A stretch of 64,000 nucleotides of DNA from an uncultured Oscillospiraceae bacterium (GTDB taxonomy: Bacteria > Bacillota > Clostridia > Oscillospirales > Oscillospiraceae). The number at the start of each line of letters is the position of its first letter. Position 1 is the stretch's first letter. The translations under genes and the position numbers were made by a program. Shown one piece after another: positions 44,509 to 52,794 of the stretch. The notes beneath the pieces are model-generated. The model saw only the letters and a list, made by a program, of their open reading frames with translations, did not search any database and was not told where the DNA came from. The DNA lies in assembly GCA_947623745.1 (NCBI GenBank), contig CANQHN010000003.1, positions 91,934 to 155,933 of the forward strand. Direction: 5' to 3'.

Positions 44509-47487
44509 TTACAGAGTATCCTCCTCTTCCCGGTCCAGATCGCCCTCGTCCAGGGCGAAGGGCGGGGCGTCGTCCTCCCCGCCGGGCTCGTAGGCCGGCA
44601 CATCCTCCGGCGTAGAGGGGGCGTCGTACCCGCCGGGGACGTCCATCCCCCGGCGGAACTTCATCTCCTGCCACTGCTCCTTGGTGATGAGCAGCTGGCG
44701 GGGCTTGCTGCCCTCAAAGGGGCCCACGATGCCCTTCTCCTCCAGCTGGTCCACCAGCCGGGCGGCCCGGGCGTAACCCAGCTTCAACCGGCGCTGGAGC
44801 ATGGACACGGAGGCCTGTCCCGTCTCCAGGATGACCTCGGTGGCGGCGTCGATCATCTCGTCGTACTCGCCGCCGCCCTCATCCGCCGGAGCGCCAGCGG
44901 CGCCGGCGCCCTTGGCGCCCTTGTCTTTCTCGGCGGCGTTCTGCTCGATCTGGTGCATGACCTCGTCGGAGTACTGGGCGTCGCCGCTGTTGCGCTTGAC
45001 GAAGTCCACCACCGCCGCCACCTCGGCGTCGGAGATGAAGCAGCCCTGCACCCGGGTAGGCTTGCCGCTGCCCAGGGGGGCGAAGAGCATGTCGCCCCGG
45101 CCCACCAGCTTCTCCGCGCCCTGGGTGTCCAGGATGATCCGGGACTCCATGGCGGAGGCCACCGCGAAAGCGATGCGGCTGGGGATGTTGGCCTTCATCA
45201 GGCCGGTGATCACGTCGGCGGAGGGCCGCTGAGTGGCGATGACCAAGTGCATCCCGGCGGCGCGGCCCATCTGGGCCACCCGGCATATGGATTCCTCCAC
45301 CTCTTTGGCGGCCACCAGCATCAGGTCGGCCAGCTCGTCGATGAGGACCACGATGAAAGGCATCTTCTCCATGCCCTCGGTCTTTTCCGCCAGAGCGTTG
45401 TACTCCTCCAGCTTGCGCACCCCCACCTCAGAGAAGGTGCGGTAGCGCTTCATCATCTCTGTCACCGCCCATTGGAGAGCCCCGGCGGCCTTCTTGGGGT
45501 CGGTGACCACAGGGATGAGCAGGTGTGGGATGCCGTTGTAGATGCCCAGCTCCACCATCTTGGGGTCCACCATGATCAGGCGGACCTCCTCCGGGGTGGA
45601 CTTGTAGAGCAGAGAGGTGATGATGGTGTTGGTACATACGGACTTGCCGGAGCCGGTGGTGCCGGCGATCAGCAGGTGGGGCAGCTTGTTGATGTCCCCC
45701 ACGATGCACTCGCCGCTGATGTCCTTGCCCACGGCGAAGGAGGTCTTGGATTTGCTCCTGATGAAATTCTCGGAGGAGATCACCGAGTGGATGCTCACCG
45801 GAGAGACCACCTTATTGGGCACCTCGATGCCTACCACAGAGATCTTGTCCGGGATGGGGGCGATGCGCACGCCGCTGGCCCCCAGGGCCAGGGCGATGTC
45901 ATCGGCCAGGTTGGTCAGCTTGTTCAGCCGCACGCCCTGGTCCAGCTCCAGCTCGTACCGGGTGACCGACGGACCGCGGACCACATTGATGATGTTGGCG
46001 TCGATGCCGAAGGAGCGGATGGTGTCGCTCAGCCGCTGACGGTTGGCGTTGAGCTCCCCCAGGGCCTCGCCGCCGAAGTCTCCCCCGCTCTCGTTGAGCA
46101 GGGACAGGGGCGGATACTGATAGGGCCGCTCCTCCTGGGAGGCCAGCCCGGCCTGCAGGTCCTGGGCGATCTCCTCGGCGGCCCGCTGGGCCTCCATTTT
46201 TTCCGCCTGCTTGTCAGACTTCGGCACCGCCGGCTCCCGCACGATCTCGGGCGTGGGGACCGGGGCGGGCGCGGCAATATGCTCGGATTCCAGGGGCGGG
46301 ATGGGGTCCTGACCGAACAGGTGGACCGGCTCCTTCACCGGCTCCGGGGCCTTGACGGGCTCCGGGATTTTCTCCGGCTCCGGTTCGGGCTGGGGCGCGG
46401 GCTCCGGGACAATCTTCGCTTCCGCAGACGGGGTCTCCCGCACGGGCGCGGCGGTCTCCGCCGCCTCCGCTCGGGCGGTCCTGGGGTCCCGGGGCGCGGG
46501 GGCGGGCACCGTGGTGTAGACGGGCACGTGGCGGGACACCTCTCCCTCGGGCTGTGCCGCCTGCTCCGGCCTGGGCTCCGCCGGGGGCTGGACCTTTTTT
46601 TGGCTGTTGAGCAGCTGGTCCGGGGAGGGCACAGAGGCTTTCCGGTTGAAGAAGCCCCGCTTGCGCTCCTGGGGAGGCTGTTCGGGCTGCTCCTCCACCA
46701 GCGGGCCGTCGTCCACCGGGATGTCGATATTCCCGCGGTACTCCTGGCGGCGCGGCGGGGCGCTCTCCCGGGCGGGGGCCGCGCGGCGGCCCTCCCGGCG
46801 GGGCGGCTCGGGCTGGTACTCAGGCTCCTCCTCCGGCTCATACTGGTAGCGGGGGCGGTTGTACACCCAGTCGGCCACGTCGATGATGGTCTTGTTGAAG
46901 GCCCCCAGGCCCATGAACAGCAGGGCCATGGTAAAGACAATGGTGGCGCCCATCCGGCTGAACACCTGCACCCCGACCTGGGAGAGCAGGCCGCCCAGGG
47001 CGCCGCCGCCGGTCATGGCCTGTCCCCCGGCCCACAGGGTCCCCATCAGCTCCTTGTTCCAGGGGAGCAGGGAGCGGTGGAGCAGCCCGTGCAGCACACA
47101 GGAGGCCATCAGGGGCAGCAGCAGGGCCAGGGTCACCCGCAGGCGCACCGGCCGGCCCCGGTGGAAGAACAGGATGTAGGCCGCCAAAATCAGCGCCGGC
47201 GGCATCAGCCAGAAGCCGTAGCCCAGCAGGCCCTTCAGAAGGCCGCAGAGGAAGTCGATGAAGATGGCCTCCACCCCGAAGTACCCCAGCACACCAAACA
47301 GGGCCAGCAGCAGGCATACCCCCGCCCCGATCTCCCGGCGCATGGGCCGGCCCTGTGGCGCGGATCTGCTCTGCTCGCTGCGGGAGGAGCTCCTGGAGCG
47401 GGAGGATGTGCCGGAGCGGGACGAGGACGCGGTCCGCTTCCCGCGGTCAGAGGCGCTCCGCCCGCCGTTCTTTTGTGTCGTTGCCAT
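44509..47487 (-). CDS. ftsK: DNA translocase FtsK/SpoIIIE
   Basis: 992 aa. A Ser/Arg-rich start, four membrane helices (about 50-200), a long Pro/Glu/Arg linker (about 215-440), then the RecA-like motor with Walker A GTTGSGKSVCTN (near 610) and Walker B FIVVLIDELADLML, and a C-terminal winged-helix gamma domain (ASVSMLQRRLKLGYARAARL) that reads polar DNA motifs. It pumps chromosome into the forespore or through the septum. tepA and uppP lie upstream, as tepA neighbours spoIIIE in bacilli. The stop directly precedes repeat copy 1. Confidence 0.96.
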   Translation of the reverse strand: MATTQKNGGRSASDRGKRTASSSRSGTSSRSRSSSRSEQSRSAPQGRPMRREIGAGVCLLLALFGVLGYFGVEAIFIDFLCGLLKGLLGYGFWLMPPALILAAYILFFHRGRPVRLRVTLALLLPLMASCVLHGLLHRSLLPWNKELMGTLWAGGQAMTGGGALGGLLSQVGVQVFSRMGATIVFTMALLFMGLGAFNKTIIDVADWVYNRPRYQYEPEEEPEYQPEPPRREGRRAAPARESAPPRRQEYRGNIDIPVDDGPLVEEQPEQPPQERKRGFFNRKASVPSPDQLLNSQKKVQPPAEPRPEQAAQPEGEVSRHVPVYTTVPAPAPRDPRTARAEAAETAAPVRETPSAEAKIVPEPAPQPEPEPEKIPEPVKAPEPVKEPVHLFGQDPIPPLESEHIAAPAPVPTPEIVREPAVPKSDKQAEKMEAQRAAEEIAQDLQAGLASQEERPYQYPPLSLLNESGGDFGGEALGELNANRQRLSDTIRSFGIDANIINVVRGPSVTRYELELDQGVRLNKLTNLADDIALALGASGVRIAPIPDKISVVGIEVPNKVVSPVSIHSVISSENFIRSKSKTSFAVGKDISGECIVGDINKLPHLLIAGTTGSGKSVCTNTIITSLLYKSTPEEVRLIMVDPKMVELGIYNGIPHLLIPVVTDPKKAAGALQWAVTEMMKRYRTFSEVGVRKLEEYNALAEKTEGMEKMPFIVVLIDELADLMLVAAKEVEESICRVAQMGRAAGMHLVIATQRPSADVITGLMKANIPSRIAFAVASAMESRIILDTQGAEKLVGRGDMLFAPLGSGKPTRVQGCFISDAEVAAVVDFVKRNSGDAQYSDEVMHQIEQNAAEKDKGAKGAGAAGAPADEGGGEYDEMIDAATEVILETGQASVSMLQRRLKLGYARAARLVDQLEEKGIVGPFEGSKPRQLLITKEQWQEMKFRRGMDVPGGYDAPSTPEDVPAYEPGGEDDAPPFALDEGDLDREEEDTL

Positions 47488-47514
47488 GAGATCAAAGTTC
47501 CTTTCTGCGCGGAA

Positions 47515-48369
47515 TCAAACCGCCGGCACCAGCCGGAAGTTCAGGAAATAGGCCGCCAGGGACAACGCCCCCGCCGCCCAGCAGTAGTACGCGAACGCGC
47601 CGAACTTCCCCTTCGACGCCAGCAGGTTCACCAGCTGGATGGAGAAATACCCCACCACGCCGGCGATGACCATGCCCAACAGGTACTTGCCCAGCACCCC
47701 CTCGGGGATGCCGCCGGGCACCTCCAGCACGTCCTTGACCTCCAGGATGGTGGCTCCCAGCACCGCCGGCAGGGACAGCAGGAAGGAGAAGCGCACCGCG
47801 AATTTCCGCTCGAAGCCCGCGGCCATCCCGGCGGAGATGGTGCACCCGGAGCGGGACAGCCCCGGTACGGTGGCCAGGCCCTGGGCCACGCCGACCATCA
47901 GCACGTCGGGCAGAGTGGCGCTGCGGGCGGTCTTGTGTCCCCGGTCCATCCGGTCGGAGAAAAAGAGGACGGCCCCCGTAACCAGTAGAGCGCAGCTGAC
48001 GAAGGGCGGGTAGTTCCCCAGCGCCTCCACCCGGTCCTTGAGCAGGACCACCAGGAACAGGGGCAGAGTGCCCACGATGAGCAGCAGGATCATCCTGCGG
48101 GCCTCGGGGGGCCGCCCGGACTGGCTGCGGCGGTGGATCAGGTCCCCCAGGAACCGGAAAAACTCCACCACCATCTCCGCGATATCCTGGAGGTACACCA
48201 GGCACACCGCCAGCAGCGTGGCGAAGTGGAGCAGGATGTTGAACAGCTGGTCCGGCTGCTCCATCCCGAAGAAGTACTGCAGCAAAGTCAGATGGCCCGA
48301 GCTGGAGATGGGCAGGAACTCCGCCACCCCCTGCACGAACCCCAGGATCGCCGACATCAGATAGCTCAC
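47515..48369 (-). CDS. uppP: Undecaprenyl-diphosphatase UppP (BacA)
   Basis: 284 aa, GTG start with AGGGAGG 9 bases upstream. About eight membrane helices; catalytic motifs GVAEFLPISSSGH and TVPGLSRSGCTI. It recycles undecaprenyl diphosphate, product of UppS use in wall synthesis, and gives bacitracin tolerance. It starts 108 bases after repeat copy 2. Confidence 0.96.
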   Translation of the reverse strand: MSYLMSAILGFVQGVAEFLPISSSGHLTLLQYFFGMEQPDQLFNILLHFATLLAVCLVYLQDIAEMVVEFFRFLGDLIHRRSQSGRPPEARRMILLLIVGTLPLFLVVLLKDRVEALGNYPPFVSCALLVTGAVLFFSDRMDRGHKTARSATLPDVLMVGVAQGLATVPGLSRSGCTISAGMAAGFERKFAVRFSFLLSLPAVLGATILEVKDVLEVPGGIPEGVLGKYLLGMVIAGVVGYFSIQLVNLLASKGKFGAFAYYCWAAGALSLAAYFLNFRLVPAV

Positions 48370-48476
48370 GCTTATGTACCTCCCTGATTCCAGTTGTCCA
48401 TAAAGACGCTACTTATTATATTACCACAAGTTCCGGGAAATTACCAGCCCTTTTCTCCCTGAAAAGAGGAAAAAAA

Positions 48477-48761
48477 GGCGGGCTAGTGCCCGCCTTCAGC
48501 TTGTCGAAAAGCCTCGCAGAGTTCGCGCCCGCAGGCGCGAATACAGTGTAATCTATTTTCCCGGCGGCGCGCCCCAGGGCGGTCTCTCTTGCCCCTGTGG
48601 GGCAATTCACCTTCTGTACGTCGGGAAAAATACATCTCGGCTCGCAAACGTGCGAATTGTCCACCAAAGGCGGACAACGAGTGCGCTGCAGCGGGCCGCA
48701 ATCCTTTGTCGGAAAAGGCCTTTGGCCTTTGCCGACAGTCTCAGGCGGGCTAATGCCCGCC
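48477..48761 (+). repeat. Terminator-nested structured repeat, copy 2
   Basis: A 249-nt core (48495-48743) lies between two copies of a different terminator hairpin: GGCGGGC-n4-GCCCGCC at 48477-48494 and at 48744-48761. The A-run 48469-48476 and T-run 48762-48765 remain only on the outsides. The core aligns with copy 1 over its whole length apart from an extra ~47-nt block (about 48568-48615) in the top of one stem. Stems at 48522-48541, 48657-48677 and 48708-48736 match copy 1 with compensatory changes. The right hairpin contains the tepA stop codon. Confidence 0.85.
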
Positions 48762-49439
48762 TTTTCGCTCCCGGATCATGCTGTGCAGACAGTCCAGCGC
48801 GTCGGACAGCCCGCCGATCTGGTCGATGAGCCCGATCTCCACCGCCTCCTCGCCGTAGATCACGCTGCCCACGTCGGAGGCCAGCTCCCCGGTGCGCAGC
48901 ATCAGCCTGGTAAAGGTCTCCCGCTTTACGGCGCTGTTGGCCGTGATGAATTGCAGGATGCGCTCCTGGACCCGCTCGAAGTAGTAGAAGGTCTGGGGGA
49001 CCCCGATGACCAGGCCGTTGAGCCGCACCGGGTGGATGGTCATGGCCGCCGACGGGGCGATGAAGGACCGCTTGGCGGACACGGCCAGGGGCACGCCGAT
49101 GGAGTGCCCGCCCCCCAGCACCAGGGATACGGTGGGCTTGGACATGCTGGCGATGAGCTCGGCGATCCCCAGGCCCGCCTCGATGTCGCCCCCCACCGTG
49201 TTGAGCAGCACCAGCAGCCCGTCGATCTCCTCGCTCTCCTCCACCATGGCCAGCAGGGGCATGACGTGCTCGTACTTGGTGCTCTTGCTGTCCGGCGGCA
49301 GCATCTGGTGGCCCTCGATCTGCCCCACGATGGTGAGCACGTGGATGGTCCCCTTTCCCGACTGGATCTGGGACGAGCCCAGCTGGGTGATGGACTGGAT
49401 CGCCTGCTCCGTCAGCGCCTCTTCCCGCTTCTCTTCCAT
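48750..49439 (-). CDS. tepA: ClpP-like serine protease TepA
   Basis: 229 aa from ATG 49439 (RBS AGGAGGG). ClpP/crotonase fold with LLVLLNTVGGDIEAGLGIAE, nucleophile Ser113 in GGGHSIGVPLA and His136 in MTIHPV. TepA-type proteases are thought to degrade signal peptides and aid protein translocation. It is next to the spoIIIE region as in bacilli. Its last codons and TAG stop lie inside the right terminator hairpin of repeat copy 2. Confidence 0.9.
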   Translation of the reverse strand: MEEKREEALTEQAIQSITQLGSSQIQSGKGTIHVLTIVGQIEGHQMLPPDSKSTKYEHVMPLLAMVEESEEIDGLLVLLNTVGGDIEAGLGIAELIASMSKPTVSLVLGGGHSIGVPLAVSAKRSFIAPSAAMTIHPVRLNGLVIGVPQTFYYFERVQERILQFITANSAVKRETFTRLMLRTGELASDVGSVIYGEEAVEIGLIDQIGGLSDALDCLHSMIRERKGGH

Positions 49440-49564
49440 GCAGCGCCCTCCTGTTCTCTCCCGTCTAGGGTGCCCGGCACAGGGGGGTTTTACCCGCTCT
49501 ACTTTTCGTAGGTTGCTTTTTTCCCAGCCCTGTGCCATACTTGCGGCAGAAAGGAGCGACGCCC

Positions 49565-50134
49565 ATGGAATCTGAAAAGCTCGGCGCGTTCATCGCCCAG
49601 CTGCGCAAAGAGCGGGGCATGACGCAGAGGGAGCTGGCCGACGCCCTGCACGTCACCGACAAGGCGGTGTCCAAGTGGGAGACGGGCAAGGGGTTCCCTG
49701 ACCTGAAGCTGATGGAGCCTCTGGCCAGGGCCCTGGGGGTGTCCCTGGTGGAGCTGCTCCAGTGTCAGCGGCAGGAGGAACCCACCCTGACGGCGGAACA
49801 GGCCGACGCCGTGGTGTCCCGGGCCATGGGCCAGTCGGAGCGTGTCACTGCCCTGCGGTATCTGCGGCTGTTCCGGTGGCTGCTGACCGGCCTGGCCGCC
49901 GCCTGCGCCCTGGCCCTGCTGCCCCAGGCCAGCTACTGGCTCTATATGACCTGGTTCAGTCTATCCCACGACCTGGGCATCATCGGCGGCGCCGACGGCC
50001 CTACCGCCATTATCACAATCACTCGAACTTTCGACCCGCCCGTGTGGCTGTCCGTGGGACTGCCCGTCCTGGGGCTGGTGCTGTGCGTCATTTTCGCCGT
50101 CAAAGTCGGCAGATTGGAGCGGAAATTGAAATGA
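49565..50134 (+). CDS. XRE-type HTH membrane protein with GGADGPT motif
   Basis: 189 aa, RBS AAAGGAG. Residues 5-65 are a Cro/CI HTH (MTQRELADALHVTDKAVSKW). Two membrane helices follow (about 105-128 and 158-180). Between them is GIIGGADGPTAII (138-150), the short signature known from the beta subunit of Na+-translocating decarboxylases (OadB/GcdB). It probably links DNA binding to a membrane-side signal. The stop overlaps the lipoprotein start by ATGA. Confidence 0.88.
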   Translation: MESEKLGAFIAQLRKERGMTQRELADALHVTDKAVSKWETGKGFPDLKLMEPLARALGVSLVELLQCQRQEEPTLTAEQADAVVSRAMGQSERVTALRYLRLFRWLLTGLAAACALALLPQASYWLYMTWFSLSHDLGIIGGADGPTAIITITRTFDPPVWLSVGLPVLGLVLCVIFAVKVGRLERKLK

Positions 50135-50565
50135 AACAATCGGTAAAATATATTTCTCTTGTCCTGATCGCGGCCCTCCTCCTTCTCCCCTCCTGCGCCA
50201 AAACGGAGGCGGGGACGGGGGACGTCTCCCTGTCCCAGTGGACGGACCTTGCGCAGTGGCCCGACAACCGCTTCACCCGGCAGGTCCCCGCGCCCGAGAC
50301 GGGCACCCCCCTCTCCTGCGCCCAGGGCAACTCCGCCGGGTATGAGTTCTTCGCCGTCCAGCTGGAGGATGTGGACCGGGACGGGCTGGACGCCTACCGG
50401 CAGGCGGCGGAGGATGCCGGTTTCCTCCCGGTCTCCCAGGCGGAGGAGGCCCCCGGCGGCCAGATCTCCGTCGGGGAGGTGCGGCAGAAGGGAGACGCTG
50501 GGCTGAGCCTGGCCTGGGGCGAAAACCGGCTGATCGTCTACATCGCCCTGCCCGCCGAATCCTGA
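50131..50565 (+). CDS. Small lipoprotein coupled to the HTH membrane protein
   Basis: 144 aa. Signal peptide with lipobox LLPSC (Cys22), then a ~120-residue extracytoplasmic domain (WPDNRFTRQVPAPETG; YEFFAVQLEDVDRDGLDAYR; NRLIVYIALP). No family is recognised. ATGA overlap with the HTH gene suggests the two work together, perhaps as sensor and transducer. Confidence 0.82.
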   Translation: MKQSVKYISLVLIAALLLLPSCAKTEAGTGDVSLSQWTDLAQWPDNRFTRQVPAPETGTPLSCAQGNSAGYEFFAVQLEDVDRDGLDAYRQAAEDAGFLPVSQAEEAPGGQISVGEVRQKGDAGLSLAWGENRLIVYIALPAES

Positions 50566-50599
50566 TTCTGAAACGCTTTTCAAGGGGCACAGATAGAAA

Positions 50600-50633
50600 G
50601 TGCGGGGACGCAAGAGCGTCCCCGCACTTTTTT
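50600..50633. terminator. Bidirectional terminator
   Basis: Perfect 12-bp stem GTGCGGGGACGC/GCGTCCCCGCAC (50600-50611, 50616-50627) and six T; it serves the lipoprotein gene and faces the M18 peptidase gene. Confidence 0.9.
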
Positions 50634-50643
50634 GGGTTCCTTC

Positions 50644-52053
50644 TCAGCTCTCGTAGATGGCCGCCATGCCCCGGAAGGTCATGTAGCAGTCCACCTTGCC
50701 CACCGTCTCGTAGGGGGCGTGCATGGACAGCACGGGCACCCCGGCGTCCAGGGTGTCGATGTTGCGCTCGGCCATATACTTGGCCACGGTGCCGCCGCCG
50801 CCAGCGTCCACCTTGCCCAGCTCGGAGGTCTGCCAGACCACCCCGGCCTCGTCCAACACCCGGCGCACATGGGCCACCAGCTCGGCGGAGGCGTCGGACG
50901 CCCCGGACTTGCCGCCGGAGCCGGTGTACTTGCACAGGCCCATGCCGTAGTTGACCAGGGAGCTGTTGTTCTTCTCATACACCTCGGCGAAATTGGGGTC
51001 ATAGGCCGCGGTCACATCGGCGGACAGGCAGAAGGATTTCTCGTAGCAGGTCCGCAGGGCCACCCCCTGGGCGGCGCACAGGTCGTCCATGAAGGTGTCA
51101 AAGGCGGCGGACTTCATGCCGCTGACGCCCTCGGAGCCGATCTCCTCCTTGTCGGCCAGCATACAGACAGCGGTGCGCTCCGGGGTGTCCAGCTGCAGCA
51201 GGGCCGCCAGGGCGGCGTAGCCGCACACCCGGTCATCGTGGCCATAGGCGCCGATCATGGAGCGGTCAAAGCCGATGTCGCTGGCCTGGAAGGCGGGCAC
51301 GGCGCACAGCTCAGCGGACATGAAGTCGGCCTCGGTGATGCCGTATTTGCGGTTGAGCAGCTCCAGCACGGACAGCTTCACCCGCTCGCTGCCCTCGTCG
51401 TCCCGCAGGGGGCGGCTGCCCACCAGGATGTTCAGCGTCTCGGCGGGGATGGCCTCGCTCAGGGGCTTTTTGGACTGCTCCCGGCCCAGGTGGGGCAGCA
51501 GGTCGTCGATGGTGAACAGGGGGTCGCCCTCCCCGTTGCCCACGGACACGCGGACCACCTGGCCGCTCTTCAGGACGATAACGCCGTGCAGCTCCAGGGG
51601 GATGGCCACCCACTGGTACTTGCGGATGCCGCCGTAGTAGTGGGTCTTGAGGAAGGCCAGCTCGTCGCTCTCGAACAGGGGATTGGGCTTCAGGTCCAGG
51701 CGGGGGGAGTCGATATGGGCCGCGCCGATGTTCACGCCCTGGTCCAGCCCCTTTCTGCCGACCACCGCCAGCACCACCGACTTGCCCCGGTTGACCCGGT
51801 AGAACTTGTCGCCGGGTTTCGCCTCCATGCCCCGGGCAAAGGCCCGGAAGCCGGCGGCCTCCGCCATGGCGACCGTGCGCTCCACGCACTCCCGCTCGGT
51901 CTTGCCCGCGTCCAGGAACTGCTTATACCCGGTGCAGTAGGCCTCCATGGCCTCCAGCTGCTGGGCATCCATCTGCTCATACGCGTTTTTCTTCTCATAC
52001 AGCAGCGCCTTGCGGAGCTGCTCGCCCCGGGTCAGGGCCTTTTTGTCGTCCAT
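50644..52053 (-). CDS. M18-family aminopeptidase
   Basis: 469 aa from ATG 52053, with AAGGAGG 10 bases upstream; an upstream TTG would include the RBS. Metal-site motifs AAHIDSPRLDLKP, LADKEEIGSEG and the final VLSMHAPYETVGKVD identify an M18 dinuclear-metal aminopeptidase (ApeA/DAP type). It trims N-terminal residues from cytosolic peptides. Last gene of the run that begins with the ABC-F gene at 58605. Confidence 0.95.
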   Translation of the reverse strand: MDDKKALTRGEQLRKALLYEKKNAYEQMDAQQLEAMEAYCTGYKQFLDAGKTERECVERTVAMAEAAGFRAFARGMEAKPGDKFYRVNRGKSVVLAVVGRKGLDQGVNIGAAHIDSPRLDLKPNPLFESDELAFLKTHYYGGIRKYQWVAIPLELHGVIVLKSGQVVRVSVGNGEGDPLFTIDDLLPHLGREQSKKPLSEAIPAETLNILVGSRPLRDDEGSERVKLSVLELLNRKYGITEADFMSAELCAVPAFQASDIGFDRSMIGAYGHDDRVCGYAALAALLQLDTPERTAVCMLADKEEIGSEGVSGMKSAAFDTFMDDLCAAQGVALRTCYEKSFCLSADVTAAYDPNFAEVYEKNNSSLVNYGMGLCKYTGSGGKSGASDASAELVAHVRRVLDEAGVVWQTSELGKVDAGGGGTVAKYMAERNIDTLDAGVPVLSMHAPYETVGKVDCYMTFRGMAAIYES

Positions 52054-52132
52054 ATCCGTATCCTCCTTCAAGGGATTTTTTGCACCCCTATTTTGCTACA
52101 AAACAGTCCGGGTATCAAGGGGTTATTTCAGA

Positions 52133-52738
52133 TTATTTTTCCGCCCCGGCCAGGATCTTGGCGAACAGCTCCCCGGCCCGCTCCGCGAAGGCCTCCCGGG
52201 TGGGGCAGTCGTTGACCAGCAGGTACTGGCACCGGCTGGTGTAGAACTCGTCCGGGTGCTGGGCGTTCACCCTGGCGCGGGCGTAGTCCTCAGGGATGCC
52301 CTCCCGGGCCATGATCCGCCGCACCCGGATCTCCGGCGGTGCGGTGATGGCCACCGTGGCCTGGCAGAGCCTGTCCGCCCCGCTCTCGAACAGGGCGATG
52401 GCGTCCACGGCGGCAAGGGTCCTCCCCGCCGCCTCCGCCCGGCGCAGGCGCCGCGCCATCTCCTCCACCACCCGCCTGTGGGCGATGGCGTTCAGGTCGG
52501 CCAGGGCCGCCGGGTCCCGAAAGACCACCGCACCCAGCTTCTTCCGGTCAAAGGTCCCGTCGGGGGCGGTGAGCGGCCCGAAGCGTTCCTCCAGGGCGGA
52601 GCGTAATGCGGAGTCGCTTTCCAGCAGCTCGTGGTAGACGGCGTCCGCGTCCAGGACGACGCCCCCCAGCTCCCGGAGCACGTCCAGGGCGGTGGTCTTC
52701 CCCGCCCCGGTGGGGCCGGTGATGCCGATGACGGTCAT
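52133..52738 (-). CDS. coaE: Dephospho-CoA kinase CoaE
   Basis: 201 aa. P-loop GITGPTGAGKTT (6-17), the DADAVYHELL substrate motif and AIAHRRVVEEM segment are typical. It phosphorylates dephospho-CoA in the last step of CoA synthesis. Confidence 0.96.
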   Translation of the reverse strand: MTVIGITGPTGAGKTTALDVLRELGGVVLDADAVYHELLESDSALRSALEERFGPLTAPDGTFDRKKLGAVVFRDPAALADLNAIAHRRVVEEMARRLRRAEAAGRTLAAVDAIALFESGADRLCQATVAITAPPEIRVRRIMAREGIPEDYARARVNAQHPDEFYTSRCQYLLVNDCPTREAFAERAGELFAKILAGAEK

Positions 52739-52794
52739 AGAGGGTCACTCCCTTGGCTGATTCGATTCTTCTGCCCTTTTTCTGTGCAATAAGG

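Noticed and set aside
44256..44615. Short frames inside the repeat copies (Cys- and Arg-rich peptides on either strand)
   Set aside because: No RBS, frames not preserved between the two copies because of the indel and stem changes; base-paired stems explain the conservation better.
44491..47988. A plus-strand frame of over 1,100 codons opposite ftsK/uppP, and similar long frames opposite other genes (for example 9139-12108 and 19030-21354)
   Set aside because: They are antisense shadows produced by GC-rich third positions; they have low-complexity Gly/His/Gln composition and lie opposite clearly identified proteins.
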